Positions 36,399 through 45,770 of a stretch of 64,000 nucleotides of DNA are shown here, piece by piece. The position numbers and the translations under genes are program-made. Source of the DNA: Constrictibacter sp. MBR-5 (GTDB taxonomy: Bacteria; Pseudomonadota; Alphaproteobacteria; JAJUGE01); NCBI RefSeq assembly GCF_040549485.1, contig NZ_JBEPTK010000010.1, positions 124,001-188,000 of the forward strand, in the 5' to 3' direction. How positions within the stretch are numbered: position 1 is the stretch's first letter; each line of letters starts with the position of its first letter. The notes beneath the pieces are model-generated. The model ran no database searches and was not told where the DNA came from. It was given only the letters and a program-made list of their open reading frames with translations.

Positions 36399-37349
36399 AT
36401 GCACTTCGGCTTCAGCCTTCCGACCCGGGGCCCGCTCGCGACCCCGGAAGACGTCTCGGCGATCGCCCGGGCCGGCGAACGCCTGGGCTTCGGACACTGC
36501 ACCGTCAACGACCAGATCGTCCTGCCGCGGCAGGTCGACTCGCGCTACCCCTACAGCGAGACCGGCGAATGGCCCGGCGGCAGCGTTGGCGACTGGCTCG
36601 ACCCGCTCGGCCTCCTCTGCTTCGTTGCTGGCGCGACGGAGCGGGTGAAGCTGCTGACGTCGATCATCGTCATCCCGTATCGCCCGGCCCTGCTCCAGGC
36701 GAAGCTGCTGACGACGGTGGACGTGCTGTCGAAGGGCCGCCTGCTCATCGGTTGCGGCGTCGGCTGGATGAAGGAGGAGTTCGAGGCGCTGGGCGTGCCG
36801 TTCGCCGCGCGCGGCCGCATGGCCGACGAATATCTGACGGCGTTCAAGGAGCTGTGGCGCGCCGACGATCCGTCGTTCGACGGGGAATTCGTGCGCTTCT
36901 CGGGAATCGCCTTCGCGCCGAAGCCGGTGCAGAAGCCGCATCCGCCCTTCTGGATCGGCGGCGAGAGCCCGGCGGCACTGCGGCGCACGGCACGCCTGGG
37001 CGACGCCTGGTACCCGATCGGCAGCAATCCCCGCCACCCCCTGGACACGATCGAGCGCTATCGCGCCGGCGTCGCCGACCTGCACCGGGCGGCGGTGGCG
37101 GCAGGCCGCGACCCCGCCGGAATCGGCCTCGCCTACAGCGCCAACTGGTTCAGCGATCCCACGGCCGCGCAGACCGACGATGGCGGGCGCCGGCTGCTGA
37201 CCGGGCCGACCGCCGCCCTACAGGACGATGTGGCGAAACTCGCCGAGGCGGGGGTGAGCGACCTCGTCCTCAACTTCAACAGCCCCACCCGCGCGGAAAC
37301 CATCGACCGGATGACGGCATTCATGCGCGAGGTGGCGGGCCGGCCCTAG
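36399..37349 (+). CDS. LLM-class (F420/FMN-type) oxidoreductase
   Basis: 316 residues. A luciferase-like TIM barrel starting HFGFSLPTRGP, with VKLLTSIIVIPYRPALLQAKLLTTVDVLSKGRLLIGCGVGWMKEEFEALGVPF, the core of the TIGR03619 type. Such proteins often use F420 in actinobacteria, but in alphaproteobacteria the cofactor is uncertain. Substrate unknown. Start ATG 36399 after GGGGAGA. Confidence 0.82.
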   Translation: MHFGFSLPTRGPLATPEDVSAIARAGERLGFGHCTVNDQIVLPRQVDSRYPYSETGEWPGGSVGDWLDPLGLLCFVAGATERVKLLTSIIVIPYRPALLQAKLLTTVDVLSKGRLLIGCGVGWMKEEFEALGVPFAARGRMADEYLTAFKELWRADDPSFDGEFVRFSGIAFAPKPVQKPHPPFWIGGESPAALRRTARLGDAWYPIGSNPRHPLDTIERYRAGVADLHRAAVAAGRDPAGIGLAYSANWFSDPTAAQTDDGGRRLLTGPTAALQDDVAKLAEAGVSDLVLNFNSPTRAETIDRMTAFMREVAGRP

Positions 37350-37448
37350 CATCCGGCCGTCGCCCCTTGCGGCAGCGGCGCCTTGCGCCCGCGGCGCGGC
37401 AGCTCAATCTCTTGCGTGTGACTTTACTCTTGATCGGAGGCCGGCGGA

Positions 37449-38180
37449 TTGCGGCTCGGAACGCCTGAACGGCTCGAACTCGACTATTTCAAGGTCAACC
37501 GCGAGGGGTGGCGCTTCATCGCGATCTTCGCGGTCGTCACCCTCCTCCTCTTCTGGCTCTGGGAGCCGCTGGGCTGGCTCGGCGTGCTCGCCACGGTCTG
37601 GTGCGTCTTCTTCTTCCGCGATCCCGACCGTGTGACCCCGATCCGCGACGGCATCGTCGTCGCCCCGGCGGACGGCATCGTCGTGCAGGTGACGGACGCG
37701 CCGCCGCCGCCGGAACTGGACATGGGCGATGCGCCGCTGCCGCGGATCAGCATCTTCCTGAACGTGTTCGACGTGCACGTGAACCGGATGCCCTGCGACG
37801 GCCGCATCGTGCGCACGCATTACCGACCCGGAAAGTTCGTCAATGCGGCTCTCGACAAGGCGAGCGTCGACAACGAGCGCATGGCCCTACGCGTCGAACC
37901 CGACTTCCAGAAACCCGACTTTCAGACCGGCCAGGGCGATATGGCGGTGGTGCAGATCGCCGGCCTCGTCGCCCGGCGCATCATCCTCTGGTCCAACCAG
38001 GGTGACCAGCTCCTGGCCGGCCAGCGCTTCGGCATGATCCGCTTCGGCAGCCGGACCGACCTCTATCTGCCGCCCGGAACGTCGCCGCTGGTCATACCGG
38101 GCCAGCGCATGATCGGCGGCGAGACGGTCGTCGCGGACCTGGCATCGTCCGAGGCGCCGCGGGCCGGGGTCAGCAGATGA
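37449..38180 (+). CDS. psd: Phosphatidylserine decarboxylase proenzyme
   Basis: 243 residues, the short archaeal-type form found in alphaproteobacteria. It makes phosphatidylethanolamine at the inner membrane. One or two N-terminal membrane segments (about 22-55), [24 protein letters not shown] and the self-cleavage site G200-S201 in RFGSR, where S201 becomes the pyruvoyl group. The start is TTG 37449 with GGAGG eight bases upstream. Its stop overlaps the pssA start by four bases. Confidence 0.95.
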   Translation: MRLGTPERLELDYFKVNREGWRFIAIFAVVTLLLFWLWEPLGWLGVLATVWCVFFFRDPDRVTPIRDGIVVAPADGIVVQVTDAPPPPELDMGDAPLPRISIFLNVFDVHVNRMPCDGRIVRTHYRPGKFVNAALDKASVDNERMALRVEPDFQKPDFQTGQGDMAVVQIAGLVARRIILWSNQGDQLLAGQRFGMIRFGSRTDLYLPPGTSPLVIPGQRMIGGETVVADLASSEAPRAGVSR

Positions 38181-38980
38181 GGCGGGGTCGCGTCCGCACG
38201 CGGCGGCTGCGCACGCAGTCGCTCGCGCGCCTCATGCCGAACCTGATCACGGTGCTGGCGCTGTGCGCCGGCCTCACCGGCATCCAGTTCGCGCTGCTCG
38301 GTCACTGGCGCAACGCGGTTCTGGCGATCATCGTCTCCGCCATCCTCGACGCCTCGGACGGACGGCTGGCGCGGCTGCTGAACAGCAGCTCTCGCTTCGG
38401 AGCCGAGCTCGACTCGCTGTCAGACGTGATCAGTTTCGGCGTGGCGCCGGCCGTGATCCTCTACGTCTGGACGATGAACACCGCGGGGACGCTCGGCTGG
38501 GCACTGGTGCTGCTCTACTGCGTGTGTGTCGCCCTGCGGCTCGCGCGCTTCAATACGGCACTGGACGATCCGGCGCCCCTGCCCTTCGCCCACCGCTTCT
38601 TCACCGGCGTCCCGGCGCCGGCCGGAGCGGGGCTCGTCCTGCTGCCGATGGTGCTCAGCTTCCAGGAAGAGATCGGCGCCGACTTCCTCCAGCACTGGCT
38701 GCCGAACGGCATCGTGCTGGTGACGGTCGCCTTCCTGCTGGTCAGCCGGGTGCCCACCTTCTCGTTCAAGCGGGTGCGCGTGCCGCCGCGGGCGGTCCTG
38801 CCGGTGCTGCTGCTCGGCGCGCTGACGGCGGCCTTCCTGGTTGGCGTGCCCTGGGCGACGCTGACCGTCATCGGCCTCGTCTACGCCGCGAGCATTCCGT
38901 TCAGCATGCTCGCACACCGCAAGGCGGTCGCCGCCCATCTCGGCGGCGGACCTGCAGCCTCCTCCGGCGAGGCGCATTGA
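38177..38980 (+). CDS. pssA: CDP-diacylglycerol--serine O-phosphatidyltransferase
   Basis: 267 residues with about eight membrane helices. It makes phosphatidylserine, the substrate of Psd. The CDP-alcohol phosphotransferase motif is complete: D61-G62, A65-R66, G75, D79 and D83. A basic N-terminus ([13 protein letters not shown]) faces the cytoplasm. ATG overlaps psd as ATGA, so both steps of phosphatidylethanolamine synthesis are made together. Confidence 0.96.
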   Translation: MRRGRVRTRRLRTQSLARLMPNLITVLALCAGLTGIQFALLGHWRNAVLAIIVSAILDASDGRLARLLNSSSRFGAELDSLSDVISFGVAPAVILYVWTMNTAGTLGWALVLLYCVCVALRLARFNTALDDPAPLPFAHRFFTGVPAPAGAGLVLLPMVLSFQEEIGADFLQHWLPNGIVLVTVAFLLVSRVPTFSFKRVRVPPRAVLPVLLLGALTAAFLVGVPWATLTVIGLVYAASIPFSMLAHRKAVAAHLGGGPAASSGEAH

Positions 38981-39026
38981 GCCGGCGACACCATCATACG
39001 CCCCACGGTGGCGGAAGGAGGATCGC

Positions 39027-39776
39027 ATGACGCCGGTGGACCAACTCCGCGAACTCATCCGAAGCGCCCGGCGCGCCGTCGTCTTCACCGGTGCCGGCAT
39101 CAGCACCGAGTCGGGCATTCCCGACTTCCGCAGCCCCGGCGGGATCTGGACCCGGTTCAAGCCGATCGACTATCAGGACTTCGTCTCTTCGGTGGAGGCG
39201 CGCCGGGAGACCTGGCGGCGGAAGATCGAAACCGACAAGTCGATGACCGTGGCGGAACCCAACCGCGGCCACCTCGCCGTCGCGGCCCTGGTCCGGCGCG
39301 GCGTCGTGAGCCACGTCATCACCCAGAACATCGACGGACTGCACCAGCGCTCCGGCATTCCGGCCGAGCAGGTGATCGAACTGCACGGCAACGCCACCTA
39401 TGCAAAATGCCTGGAATGCGGGCAGCGGCACGAGATCGGGCCGATCAAGGCCGCCTTCGCCAGCGACGAAACCCTGCCGATCTGCGACGCCTGCGAAAGC
39501 GACCTCGTGAAGACCGCCACCATCTCGTTCGGCCAGGCCATGCCGGAAGCCGAGATGCGGCGCGCCGAGGCCGCCACCCTGGAGTGCGACCTGTTCATCG
39601 CCGTGGGATCGTCGCTGGTGGTCTATCCGGCGGCCGGCTTCCCCGTGGTCGCCAAGCGGAACGGTGCGAAGCTCGCGATCGTCAACAGGGAGGCCACCGA
39701 CCTGGACGACATGGCGGACCTGGTGGTGAACGCGGAGATCGGTCCGACGCTCGGCGGCGCGGTCGGCCTCAATTGA
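39027..39776 (+). CDS. cobB: NAD-dependent protein deacylase (sirtuin)
   Basis: 249 residues. The Sir2 fold with the NAD-binding GAGIS at 22-26, TQNIDGLH (Q100, N101, D103), the catalytic base H120 and zinc ligands C128, C131, C153 and C156. It removes acyl groups from lysines, for example on acetyl-CoA synthetase. Start ATG 39027 with GGAAGGAGG upstream, 46 bases after pssA; it may share that transcript. Confidence 0.93.
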   Translation: MTPVDQLRELIRSARRAVVFTGAGISTESGIPDFRSPGGIWTRFKPIDYQDFVSSVEARRETWRRKIETDKSMTVAEPNRGHLAVAALVRRGVVSHVITQNIDGLHQRSGIPAEQVIELHGNATYAKCLECGQRHEIGPIKAAFASDETLPICDACESDLVKTATISFGQAMPEAEMRRAEAATLECDLFIAVGSSLVVYPAAGFPVVAKRNGAKLAIVNREATDLDDMADLVVNAEIGPTLGGAVGLN

Positions 39777-40009
39777 TATCTCCAGAGTTCTTCGGCGTAA
39801 TGCCGCACTGGACTTCGGCCGCACAACTGCGGCACACTGTGTATAACCTCGCCGGTGCGTGGAAAAGGTGCCTTCCGGGATTGCCGATTGCCGGACGCAT
39901 CGTGGCAAGGTATCTGCATCGTCGATCGTCGGCCGATACCGCCAAGGGCGGTCAAGCGGGCGGTGACGTTCTCAGGTGAGACGAATGGTCCGGGTTTACG
40001 AGATCGAGT

Positions 40010-40038
40010 TTGGCGCCGGGCTTTTTCAGGCTGTTATC
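40010..40038 (+). promoter_or_regulatory. Candidate promoter of the cold-shock gene
   Basis: TTGGCG (40010-40015) and GTTATC (40033-40038) are 17 bases apart. This would leave a leader of only about 11 bases. A TATAAC (39842-39847) farther upstream is an alternative that would give a leader of about 200 bases, more usual for cold-shock genes. Confidence 0.35.
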
Positions 40039-40055
40039 ATGGACGACGGAAAGAA

Positions 40056-40754
40056 ATGAACTGGTCTCGCGATACCGATGGCCGGCGCCGCCGGCGCACC
40101 CGTGAGAGTTGGGACGATGCCCCCCCCGACATGGGTTTTCCTCCCCGCGCGATGGGCCGGGAGCCGACATCAACCCCGCCGATGCGGCCGCGGACCGGCG
40201 GTGGAGGTGGCGATTCGATCGCCGTCGACCAGGCCGGCGTCAGCGCCACGGTGAAGTGGTTCAACGCTCAGAAGGGCTTCGGTTTCGTCACCCTGGCCGC
40301 CGGCGGGCCCGATGCGTTCCTGCACGTGTCGGCATTGCAGCGCGCCGGCCTGTCGGAAGTGCCCGAAGGCACGACGCTCATCTGTGACATCGGCCGCGGC
40401 CAGCGTGGCCCGCAGGTCGTCGCCGTCCAGGAAGTCGACACCTCGACCGCAGTGGTCTCCGATCGTCCGCCGCGGCGCGACTTCGGCGCCGGCCCCAGCG
40501 GCGGTGGCTATGGCGGCGGCTACGGCGGCGATGCCGACGTCCCGACCGGCCCGCTCGAGGGAACGGTGAAGTGGTTCAACTCCGAGAAGGGGTTCGGCTT
40601 CATCACACCCGACGGCGGCGGCAAGGACGTCTTCGTGCACATCAAGGCCGTGCAGCGCGCGGGCCTCGATACGCTCGAAGCGGGCGACCGTGTCAGCGTG
40701 ACCACCCAGGCGGGCCGCAAGGGCCCCGAGGTCGCCTCCATCACGGTCATCTGA
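40056..40754 (+). CDS. Double cold-shock-domain protein
   Basis: 232 residues. A basic N-terminus (RRRRRTRE) and a Pro/Gly-rich stretch, then cold-shock domain 1 (about 62-127; RNP1 KGFGFV 73-78, RNP2 FLHV 88-91), a Gly/Tyr linker (about 144-160) and domain 2 (about 167-232; RNP1 KGFGFI 178-183, RNP2 VFVHI 192-196). It should bind single-stranded RNA or DNA. Two-domain CspD-like proteins are typical of alphaproteobacteria, but most are about 190 residues and lack this long N-terminal tail. Start ATG 40056 after GGAAAG. Confidence 0.9.
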   Translation: MNWSRDTDGRRRRRTRESWDDAPPDMGFPPRAMGREPTSTPPMRPRTGGGGGDSIAVDQAGVSATVKWFNAQKGFGFVTLAAGGPDAFLHVSALQRAGLSEVPEGTTLICDIGRGQRGPQVVAVQEVDTSTAVVSDRPPRRDFGAGPSGGGYGGGYGGDADVPTGPLEGTVKWFNSEKGFGFITPDGGGKDVFVHIKAVQRAGLDTLEAGDRVSVTTQAGRKGPEVASITVI

Positions 40755-40770
40755 GCGGAAGACCTCTCGG

Positions 40771-41637
40771 ATGCACTGGGCTCGTCAGCGCGAACGGTAC
40801 CGCGCCGTCCTCGCGGGAACGGAATGCGTGCATCCGGGATCGGTCTTCGACCCGATCTCGGCCCGCATCGCCGAGGATCTCGGCTTCGAGGTCGGCATGT
40901 TCGCCGGTTCCGTCGCCTCGATGACCGTCCTCGGCGCGCCGGACCTTATCGTGCTGACGCTCTCGGAGTTCGCGGCCCAGGCACACCGCATCTGCCGGGC
41001 CGGTTCCCTGCCGCTGATGGTCGATGCCGACCACGGCTACGGCAACGCGCTCAACGTCATGCGGACCGTTCAGGAACTCGAGACGGCGGGCGCCGCCGCG
41101 CTGACGATCGAGGACACCGACCTGCCGCAGCCATTCGGCGAGGTTGGGAAAACGCGCCTCCTGCCGATCGAAGAGGGGGTCGGCAAGATGCGCGCCGCCC
41201 TCGCCGGCCGCCAGGACAAATCCCTGACGATCATCGGCCGGACGAGCGCCCCCGGCGTGACCGGGCTGGACGACACGATCGCCAGGGCCAAGGCCTATGA
41301 GGCCGCCGGCGTCGACGCTCTCTTCTTCGTCGGCGTGCGAACCCGCGCGGAACTCGAAGCGATCCATGCCGAGGTCAAACTACCGCTGATGCTGGGAACG
41401 GCGTCGGGCGACCTGCGTGACCGCGCGTGGCTCGGCAGGACCGGCGCGCGAATCTGCCTGTTGGGCCACCAGCCGTTCATGGCGGCGATCAAGACGGTGC
41501 ACGATACGCTGAAGGCGATCCGCGACGGCGCCTGTCCCGACACCCTGCCCGGCGTGGCGCCGAAAGACCTGCTCGACCGCGTTACCCGCGACGCCGACTA
41601 CAGGCGCTGGATGGGCGAGTATCTGGGCGGCGGCTGA
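40771..41637 (+). CDS. Isocitrate lyase/PEP mutase family enzyme, probable oxaloacetate decarboxylase
   Basis: 288 residues. The barrel is seen in HPGSVFDPISARIAEDLGFEVGMFAGSVAS, LPLMVDADHGYGNALNVMRTVQELETAGAAALTIEDTDLPQPFG and IIGRTSAP. The usual KKCGH lid motif of lyases is replaced by a loop like that of the Pseudomonas PA4872 oxaloacetate decarboxylase. Its likely reaction is oxaloacetate to pyruvate and CO2. It starts 16 bases after the cold-shock gene with a weak ribosome site. Confidence 0.85.
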   Translation: MHWARQRERYRAVLAGTECVHPGSVFDPISARIAEDLGFEVGMFAGSVASMTVLGAPDLIVLTLSEFAAQAHRICRAGSLPLMVDADHGYGNALNVMRTVQELETAGAAALTIEDTDLPQPFGEVGKTRLLPIEEGVGKMRAALAGRQDKSLTIIGRTSAPGVTGLDDTIARAKAYEAAGVDALFFVGVRTRAELEAIHAEVKLPLMLGTASGDLRDRAWLGRTGARICLLGHQPFMAAIKTVHDTLKAIRDGACPDTLPGVAPKDLLDRVTRDADYRRWMGEYLGGG

Positions 41638-41682
41638 ACGCCGCCCTTCAATTCATGACGGTATGATCGCCACGGCCCCGGC

Positions 41683-43740
41683 TCAGGCTGCCGGGTCGAG
41701 GCTCGCTGCCGGCTTCATCTTCGCAACTGCCTCGGCCCAGCTGCGATGCAGCTGCTCAAAGGCGCCGGCATTCTGAAGGATCGTCACGCGCTCCTGTCCG
41801 GTCAGCGCCCCCGGCCCTTCGGTCCGGAGCTTGGACTCGATCGCTTCGAGCGCCGTCGGATCCACGTCGGCTTCTTCGCCATAGGCCCGTACCAGACCGG
41901 CGTGGATCGAAGCCATCCGTTCGTCCGCGATGGCGCGCGGGAAGTCCATCGGCTCCTGCGACTGCTTCTCCCGCTGGCGCAGGATGTGCTCGAGCCGTGC
42001 GAGGACCGGCGACGGGGCGCCCTCTTCCTCGGCGAGAAGGAACCCGGCGCGGCGCAGCGCCAGACCGATCCTCGTGCTGCTCGAAAGCAGCGTGAGCGGA
42101 ATCGAGAGGACGAGGCCCAGAACGATGGGGAGCGTCCACCAGAACACGTCGGGCGCCAGAACATAGACACCGACGCCGGCGACGACGCCGATCAGCGTAT
42201 GCAGCCAGTGGGCCTGGATCGCCTCCCCCAGCGCCGTGCCGCCGACGCCGCGCCGCTGCGTTCCCCATCCGACACTGCCGCCGATGAGGACCGACAGGAC
42301 GAAACTGGCGTGGAACATCATCATCACCGGCGCGATCAGCGCGGAGTAGATGCTCTCGATCAGCACGCTGAGCGTCACGCGGATGGCGCCGCCCTGGGCG
42401 CGCCGCCGGTGCGGGTCGATCAGGACCAGGATGAGCCCGAGAATCTTCGGCACGAAGAGGACGCAGAGCGTGAGGGTCAGCAACGCGACCGCCTCGTGCT
42501 CGACGGACACGGGCCATATGGGCTGGGACGAGTCGCCCTGGAAGTAGACGGGCTCGGTCAGGCTCCGACGAACGATCTCGTAGCCGCCGACCAGCAGGAA
42601 GCTCATCCACGCGAGCGAGGACGCGTAAGCCATGACGCCGGTGCCGAAATAGTAGCGGCTCGACGGATGCATGAAACGCGCAAACAGCAGGCGGAAGTGC
42701 TGCAGGTTACCCTGGCACCAGCGCCGGTCGCGCTTCGCGAAGTCGATGATCGTCGGCGGCGTCTCTTCCCAGCTGCCGCCGAGGTCGTCGGCCATCCGCA
42801 GTTCCCAGCCGGCGCGACGCATCAGGGCCGCCTCGACGAAGTCGTGGCTGAGGATCTCGCCGCCGAGTGGCGCGCGGCCTGGCAGGTGCGGCAGGTCGCA
42901 ATTCTCGACGAAGGCGCGCACGCGGATGATCGCGTTGTGGCCCCAGAAATTGCCGTCGCCGCGTGCCAGCCAGGAAAGGCCGGCCGAGCAGAGCGGGCCA
43001 TAGACGCTGCAGGCGAACTCCTGGAGACGCGCGAAGAGAGTCTCGCCGCGCGTCGGCTGCGGCGGCACCTGGATCAGGCCCACGCCGGGCGCATCGTTCA
43101 TGCGGCGGACCAGTTCGACGAGCGTCTCGCCGGACATGATGCTGTCCGCGTCGAAGACGATCATATACTCGTAGTTGCCGCCCCAGCGCTCTAGGAAGTC
43201 CTTGATGTTGCCGCTCTTGCGGCCGACGTTGCGCAGTCGCCTGCGGTAGAACAGCCGGGCGCGGGGGGAATCGACCGCCCGCAAGGCCGCCCACTCCGCC
43301 TCCTCACGCAGCCACAGATCGCCGTCGCGGGTATCGCTGAGGACGAAAATGTCGAACTCGTCGCCGTGGCCGGTCGCGTCGATCGACTCGAGCATGGCGC
43401 GGATGCCGGAGAAGACGCGTACCGCGTCCTCGTTGTAGACGGGAATGGTGATGGCGGTGCGGGCAGACGATGTGCTTCGCCGCTGCCGCCGCACATGCAG
43501 CGGCTCCGCCGCCCGTTGATCGCCGAACCTTTCGCGCAGCCGGCGCGAGGCCACGACGCAGAAGCCGGCGATCGCGAGCCAGAGGCCGTGCACCAGCCAC
43601 AATGTCAGAACAGCGTGCAACAGGATCATGCCGGCGTCGAGCCAGTCGAGCCCGTCCGCCGTCACGATGTGGCCGAACGCCACGATGAAAGCCGCCGCCG
43701 TCCCGACGGTCAGAAGGGCGAGGAGGTCGCGATGCGACAT
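41683..43740 (-). CDS. opgH: Glucans biosynthesis glucosyltransferase H
   Basis: 685 residues. A membrane glycosyltransferase (GT2) that polymerises the beta-glucan backbone of osmoregulated periplasmic glucans from UDP-glucose. Two N-terminal helices are followed by the cytoplasmic GT domain (AITIPVYNEDAVRVFSG, FDADSIMSGETLV, LSHDFVEAALMRRAGW and the RDRRWCQGNLQH motif) and C-terminal helices (about 370-560). It is shorter than the E. coli protein by about 150 residues, mostly at the N-terminus; the small gene just upstream may supply part of that region. Confidence 0.93.
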   Translation of the reverse strand: MSHRDLLALLTVGTAAAFIVAFGHIVTADGLDWLDAGMILLHAVLTLWLVHGLWLAIAGFCVVASRRLRERFGDQRAAEPLHVRRQRRSTSSARTAITIPVYNEDAVRVFSGIRAMLESIDATGHGDEFDIFVLSDTRDGDLWLREEAEWAALRAVDSPRARLFYRRRLRNVGRKSGNIKDFLERWGGNYEYMIVFDADSIMSGETLVELVRRMNDAPGVGLIQVPPQPTRGETLFARLQEFACSVYGPLCSAGLSWLARGDGNFWGHNAIIRVRAFVENCDLPHLPGRAPLGGEILSHDFVEAALMRRAGWELRMADDLGGSWEETPPTIIDFAKRDRRWCQGNLQHFRLLFARFMHPSSRYYFGTGVMAYASSLAWMSFLLVGGYEIVRRSLTEPVYFQGDSSQPIWPVSVEHEAVALLTLTLCVLFVPKILGLILVLIDPHRRRAQGGAIRVTLSVLIESIYSALIAPVMMMFHASFVLSVLIGGSVGWGTQRRGVGGTALGEAIQAHWLHTLIGVVAGVGVYVLAPDVFWWTLPIVLGLVLSIPLTLLSSSTRIGLALRRAGFLLAEEEGAPSPVLARLEHILRQREKQSQEPMDFPRAIADERMASIHAGLVRAYGEEADVDPTALEAIESKLRTEGPGALTGQERVTILQNAGAFEQLHRSWAEAVAKMKPAASLDPAA

Positions 43741-43777
43741 GGGCCCTTTACCTCCGAATGGGTTGCTGCGGGTCGCC

Positions 43778-44026
43778 TCAGCCCAGCGCTCCCTCCGGGG
43801 CCGCCTCGTCGGCGATCCCGGTCGTCTTCGGCCGCTCGAGCCGCCAATATTCGAAGCGCTGCTGGGGCATCCGCATCGGCTGCACCTGCGGCAAGGCCGT
43901 CGCGCTCAGCCATGCCGTCCATGCGCGATGATCGTCCGGCGACGGCGCCAGCTTTCCGCGAACGCCCGGAATATCCATCGCGTCGTCCCAGGACCCCTGC
44001 TGATCTTCCGCGACCTTAGTCACCAT
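43778..44026 (-). CDS. Small OpgI-like protein between opgG and opgH
   Basis: 82 residues. ATG 44026 has GAGAGGG five bases upstream, which supports it as a real gene. It is soluble, with no signal peptide or membrane segment. Rhodobacter sphaeroides has an opgG-opgI-opgH operon in which opgI is a small gene of unknown role, and this gene has the same place. Its C-terminal ATALPQVQPMRMPQQRF resembles the soluble N-terminal segment of longer OpgH proteins (AMPEAKRSSMFP in E. coli), so it may be that segment carried by a separate gene. This is inference. Confidence 0.6.
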   Translation of the reverse strand: MVTKVAEDQQGSWDDAMDIPGVRGKLAPSPDDHRAWTAWLSATALPQVQPMRMPQQRFEYWRLERPKTTGIADEAAPEGALG

Positions 44027-44101
44027 TCGTCCCTCTCAACGGCGATTGCGACTCTGCCAACTTACCCGCCCGGAAACGGTTCCCGCTCCTGCGACACACC
44101 G

Positions 44102-45649
44102 TCACGGCGCTGGCCACTGATAGCTCCACGTCTCGCTCAGCACGTCGTCCGAGCCCAAGCGCAGAAAGGCCCGCAGGTCAGTCGGACGGGCATCCTCCGG
44201 TATGAAATCGAAGAACGCGCGCCAACCGCCCGTGACCATGTTTTTCTGGACCGTATGCGTGAGGATCTGGCCCCGACCAGCAGAAACTACAAGCTCAACT
44301 GCTTCGTTCGCCTTAAGATCGGTGAGCCGCCCGCCGGTGAAGTCGAGGATGAACCGTCGCCCGGAGATCCCCCCCGGAGACGGCGAGGTTCGGGTGGCGG
44401 CGACGCGTCCGCTGGGCGGGTAATTGGCGAGACGCCTGGCAAATAGCATCCGATATTCGAGGTTCAGCGCCGCCCCGGCCCGCGCCGGCTCGGCGGGCAC
44501 CCAGAAGGCGACGATGTTGTCGTACTTCTCCAGTTCCGTCGGAATCTCGATCAGTTCGACCCGGCCCGGCCCCCAGTCGCCGACCGGCGCGATCCAGCAG
44601 GATGGGCGCTGGTGATACAGCGCCTCCAAGTCCTCGTAGTTGCGGAAATCGCGGTCGCGCTGAAGCAGGCCGAAACCGCGCAGCGCCTCGGTCTGGTAGG
44701 CGCTGACGCGCAGCTTCTTCGGATTGCCGAGCGGCCGCCAGATCCACTCGCCAGTGGCGTTGTGCATCAGCAGGCCGTCGGAATCGTGCACCTCCGGCCG
44801 GAAGTCGTCGAACTTCCGAACATTCTCCTCGCCGAACAGGAACATGCTGGTGAGCGGTGCCAGGCCCAGCTTCGCGATGTCCTGGCGCAGGAGCAGGCGC
44901 GCCTTGACCTTTACCTCCGTCGGATCGCCCGGCGAGACCTCGAACTCGTAGGCACCGACCGCGCTGCGGCTGTCGAGCAGGCCGAAGATGCGGATCAATT
45001 TCGCGTCGGGTGCCGGTTTCTGGACCCAGAACTCGCGGAAGACCGGGAACTCCTCGCCGGAGGGCAGTGCCGTGTCGATGGCGAGCCCGCGGGCGGAGAG
45101 CCCGTAGATCTGCCCCTTGCCGATCGCCCGGAAGTAGCTCGACCCGAGGAAGGAGATCACCTCGTCATAGTAGGACGGCGTGTTCATCGGTGCATGGACG
45201 CGCATGCCGGCGTAGCCGAGATCCGCCGGGAGGATGCCCAGATCGTTCTTGCCGTAGTTGAAGAGCTCCGGCTGAAAAGCGACGCGCCGCGCCATCCCGT
45301 CTTCGACGATGTTGATGGCCACGGGAGTCTTATACATGAAGCCGAGATGGAAGAGCTGCAGCTGGAACGGGAGGTTCTGGTCGCGCCACAGCGCCCGGTC
45401 GTTCCGGAAGCGGATGTCCCTGAAGCGGTCGTAGTCCAGATCGGCGAGTGCCTTCGGGAGGCTCTCCCCAGGCCGCTGGTAGTCGGCCGCCGCCATCGTC
45501 TCGACGCGGCGCACGAGCGTGTCCCAGTCGAACGGGACCGGAGCCGGCTCCGCTGCCGCAGAGGACATGATGCCGGGCACGAGATGAAGAATCGCCGGGG
45601 CGGCGACGCCCACCAGCATACGCGCGGCGAATTGCCTGCGGGTCACCAT
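44102..45649 (-). CDS. opgG: Glucan biosynthesis protein G/D, periplasmic
   Basis: 515 residues. It acts on periplasmic glucans (MdoG family): an N-terminal beta-sandwich starting PFDWDTLVRRVE and a C-terminal immunoglobulin-like domain (about 400-510). Family motifs include PQNLPFQLQLFHLGF-like (here DQNLPFQLQLFHLGF), LGSSYFRAIGKGQIYGLSARGLAIDTA and GEWIWRPL. The start is ATG 45649, and the leader has a twin-arginine motif (TRRQF) before a hydrophobic stretch, so Tat export is likely, a feature of OpgD rather than E. coli OpgG. First gene of the opg unit. Confidence 0.92.
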   Translation of the reverse strand: MVTRRQFAARMLVGVAAPAILHLVPGIMSSAAAEPAPVPFDWDTLVRRVETMAAADYQRPGESLPKALADLDYDRFRDIRFRNDRALWRDQNLPFQLQLFHLGFMYKTPVAINIVEDGMARRVAFQPELFNYGKNDLGILPADLGYAGMRVHAPMNTPSYYDEVISFLGSSYFRAIGKGQIYGLSARGLAIDTALPSGEEFPVFREFWVQKPAPDAKLIRIFGLLDSRSAVGAYEFEVSPGDPTEVKVKARLLLRQDIAKLGLAPLTSMFLFGEENVRKFDDFRPEVHDSDGLLMHNATGEWIWRPLGNPKKLRVSAYQTEALRGFGLLQRDRDFRNYEDLEALYHQRPSCWIAPVGDWGPGRVELIEIPTELEKYDNIVAFWVPAEPARAGAALNLEYRMLFARRLANYPPSGRVAATRTSPSPGGISGRRFILDFTGGRLTDLKANEAVELVVSAGRGQILTHTVQKNMVTGGWRAFFDFIPEDARPTDLRAFLRLGSDDVLSETWSYQWPAP

Positions 45650-45770
45650 CTCCAAACGGTTTCCTTTTGTTACCGGCACTGCTCAGCAACGACCGTAGTC
45701 GCCCGAGGGTTTCGATTTTCCCGCCGATCGGCCGAGGGCGGCGCGAATCTGCGCCTGCGCGTGCGGGAAT

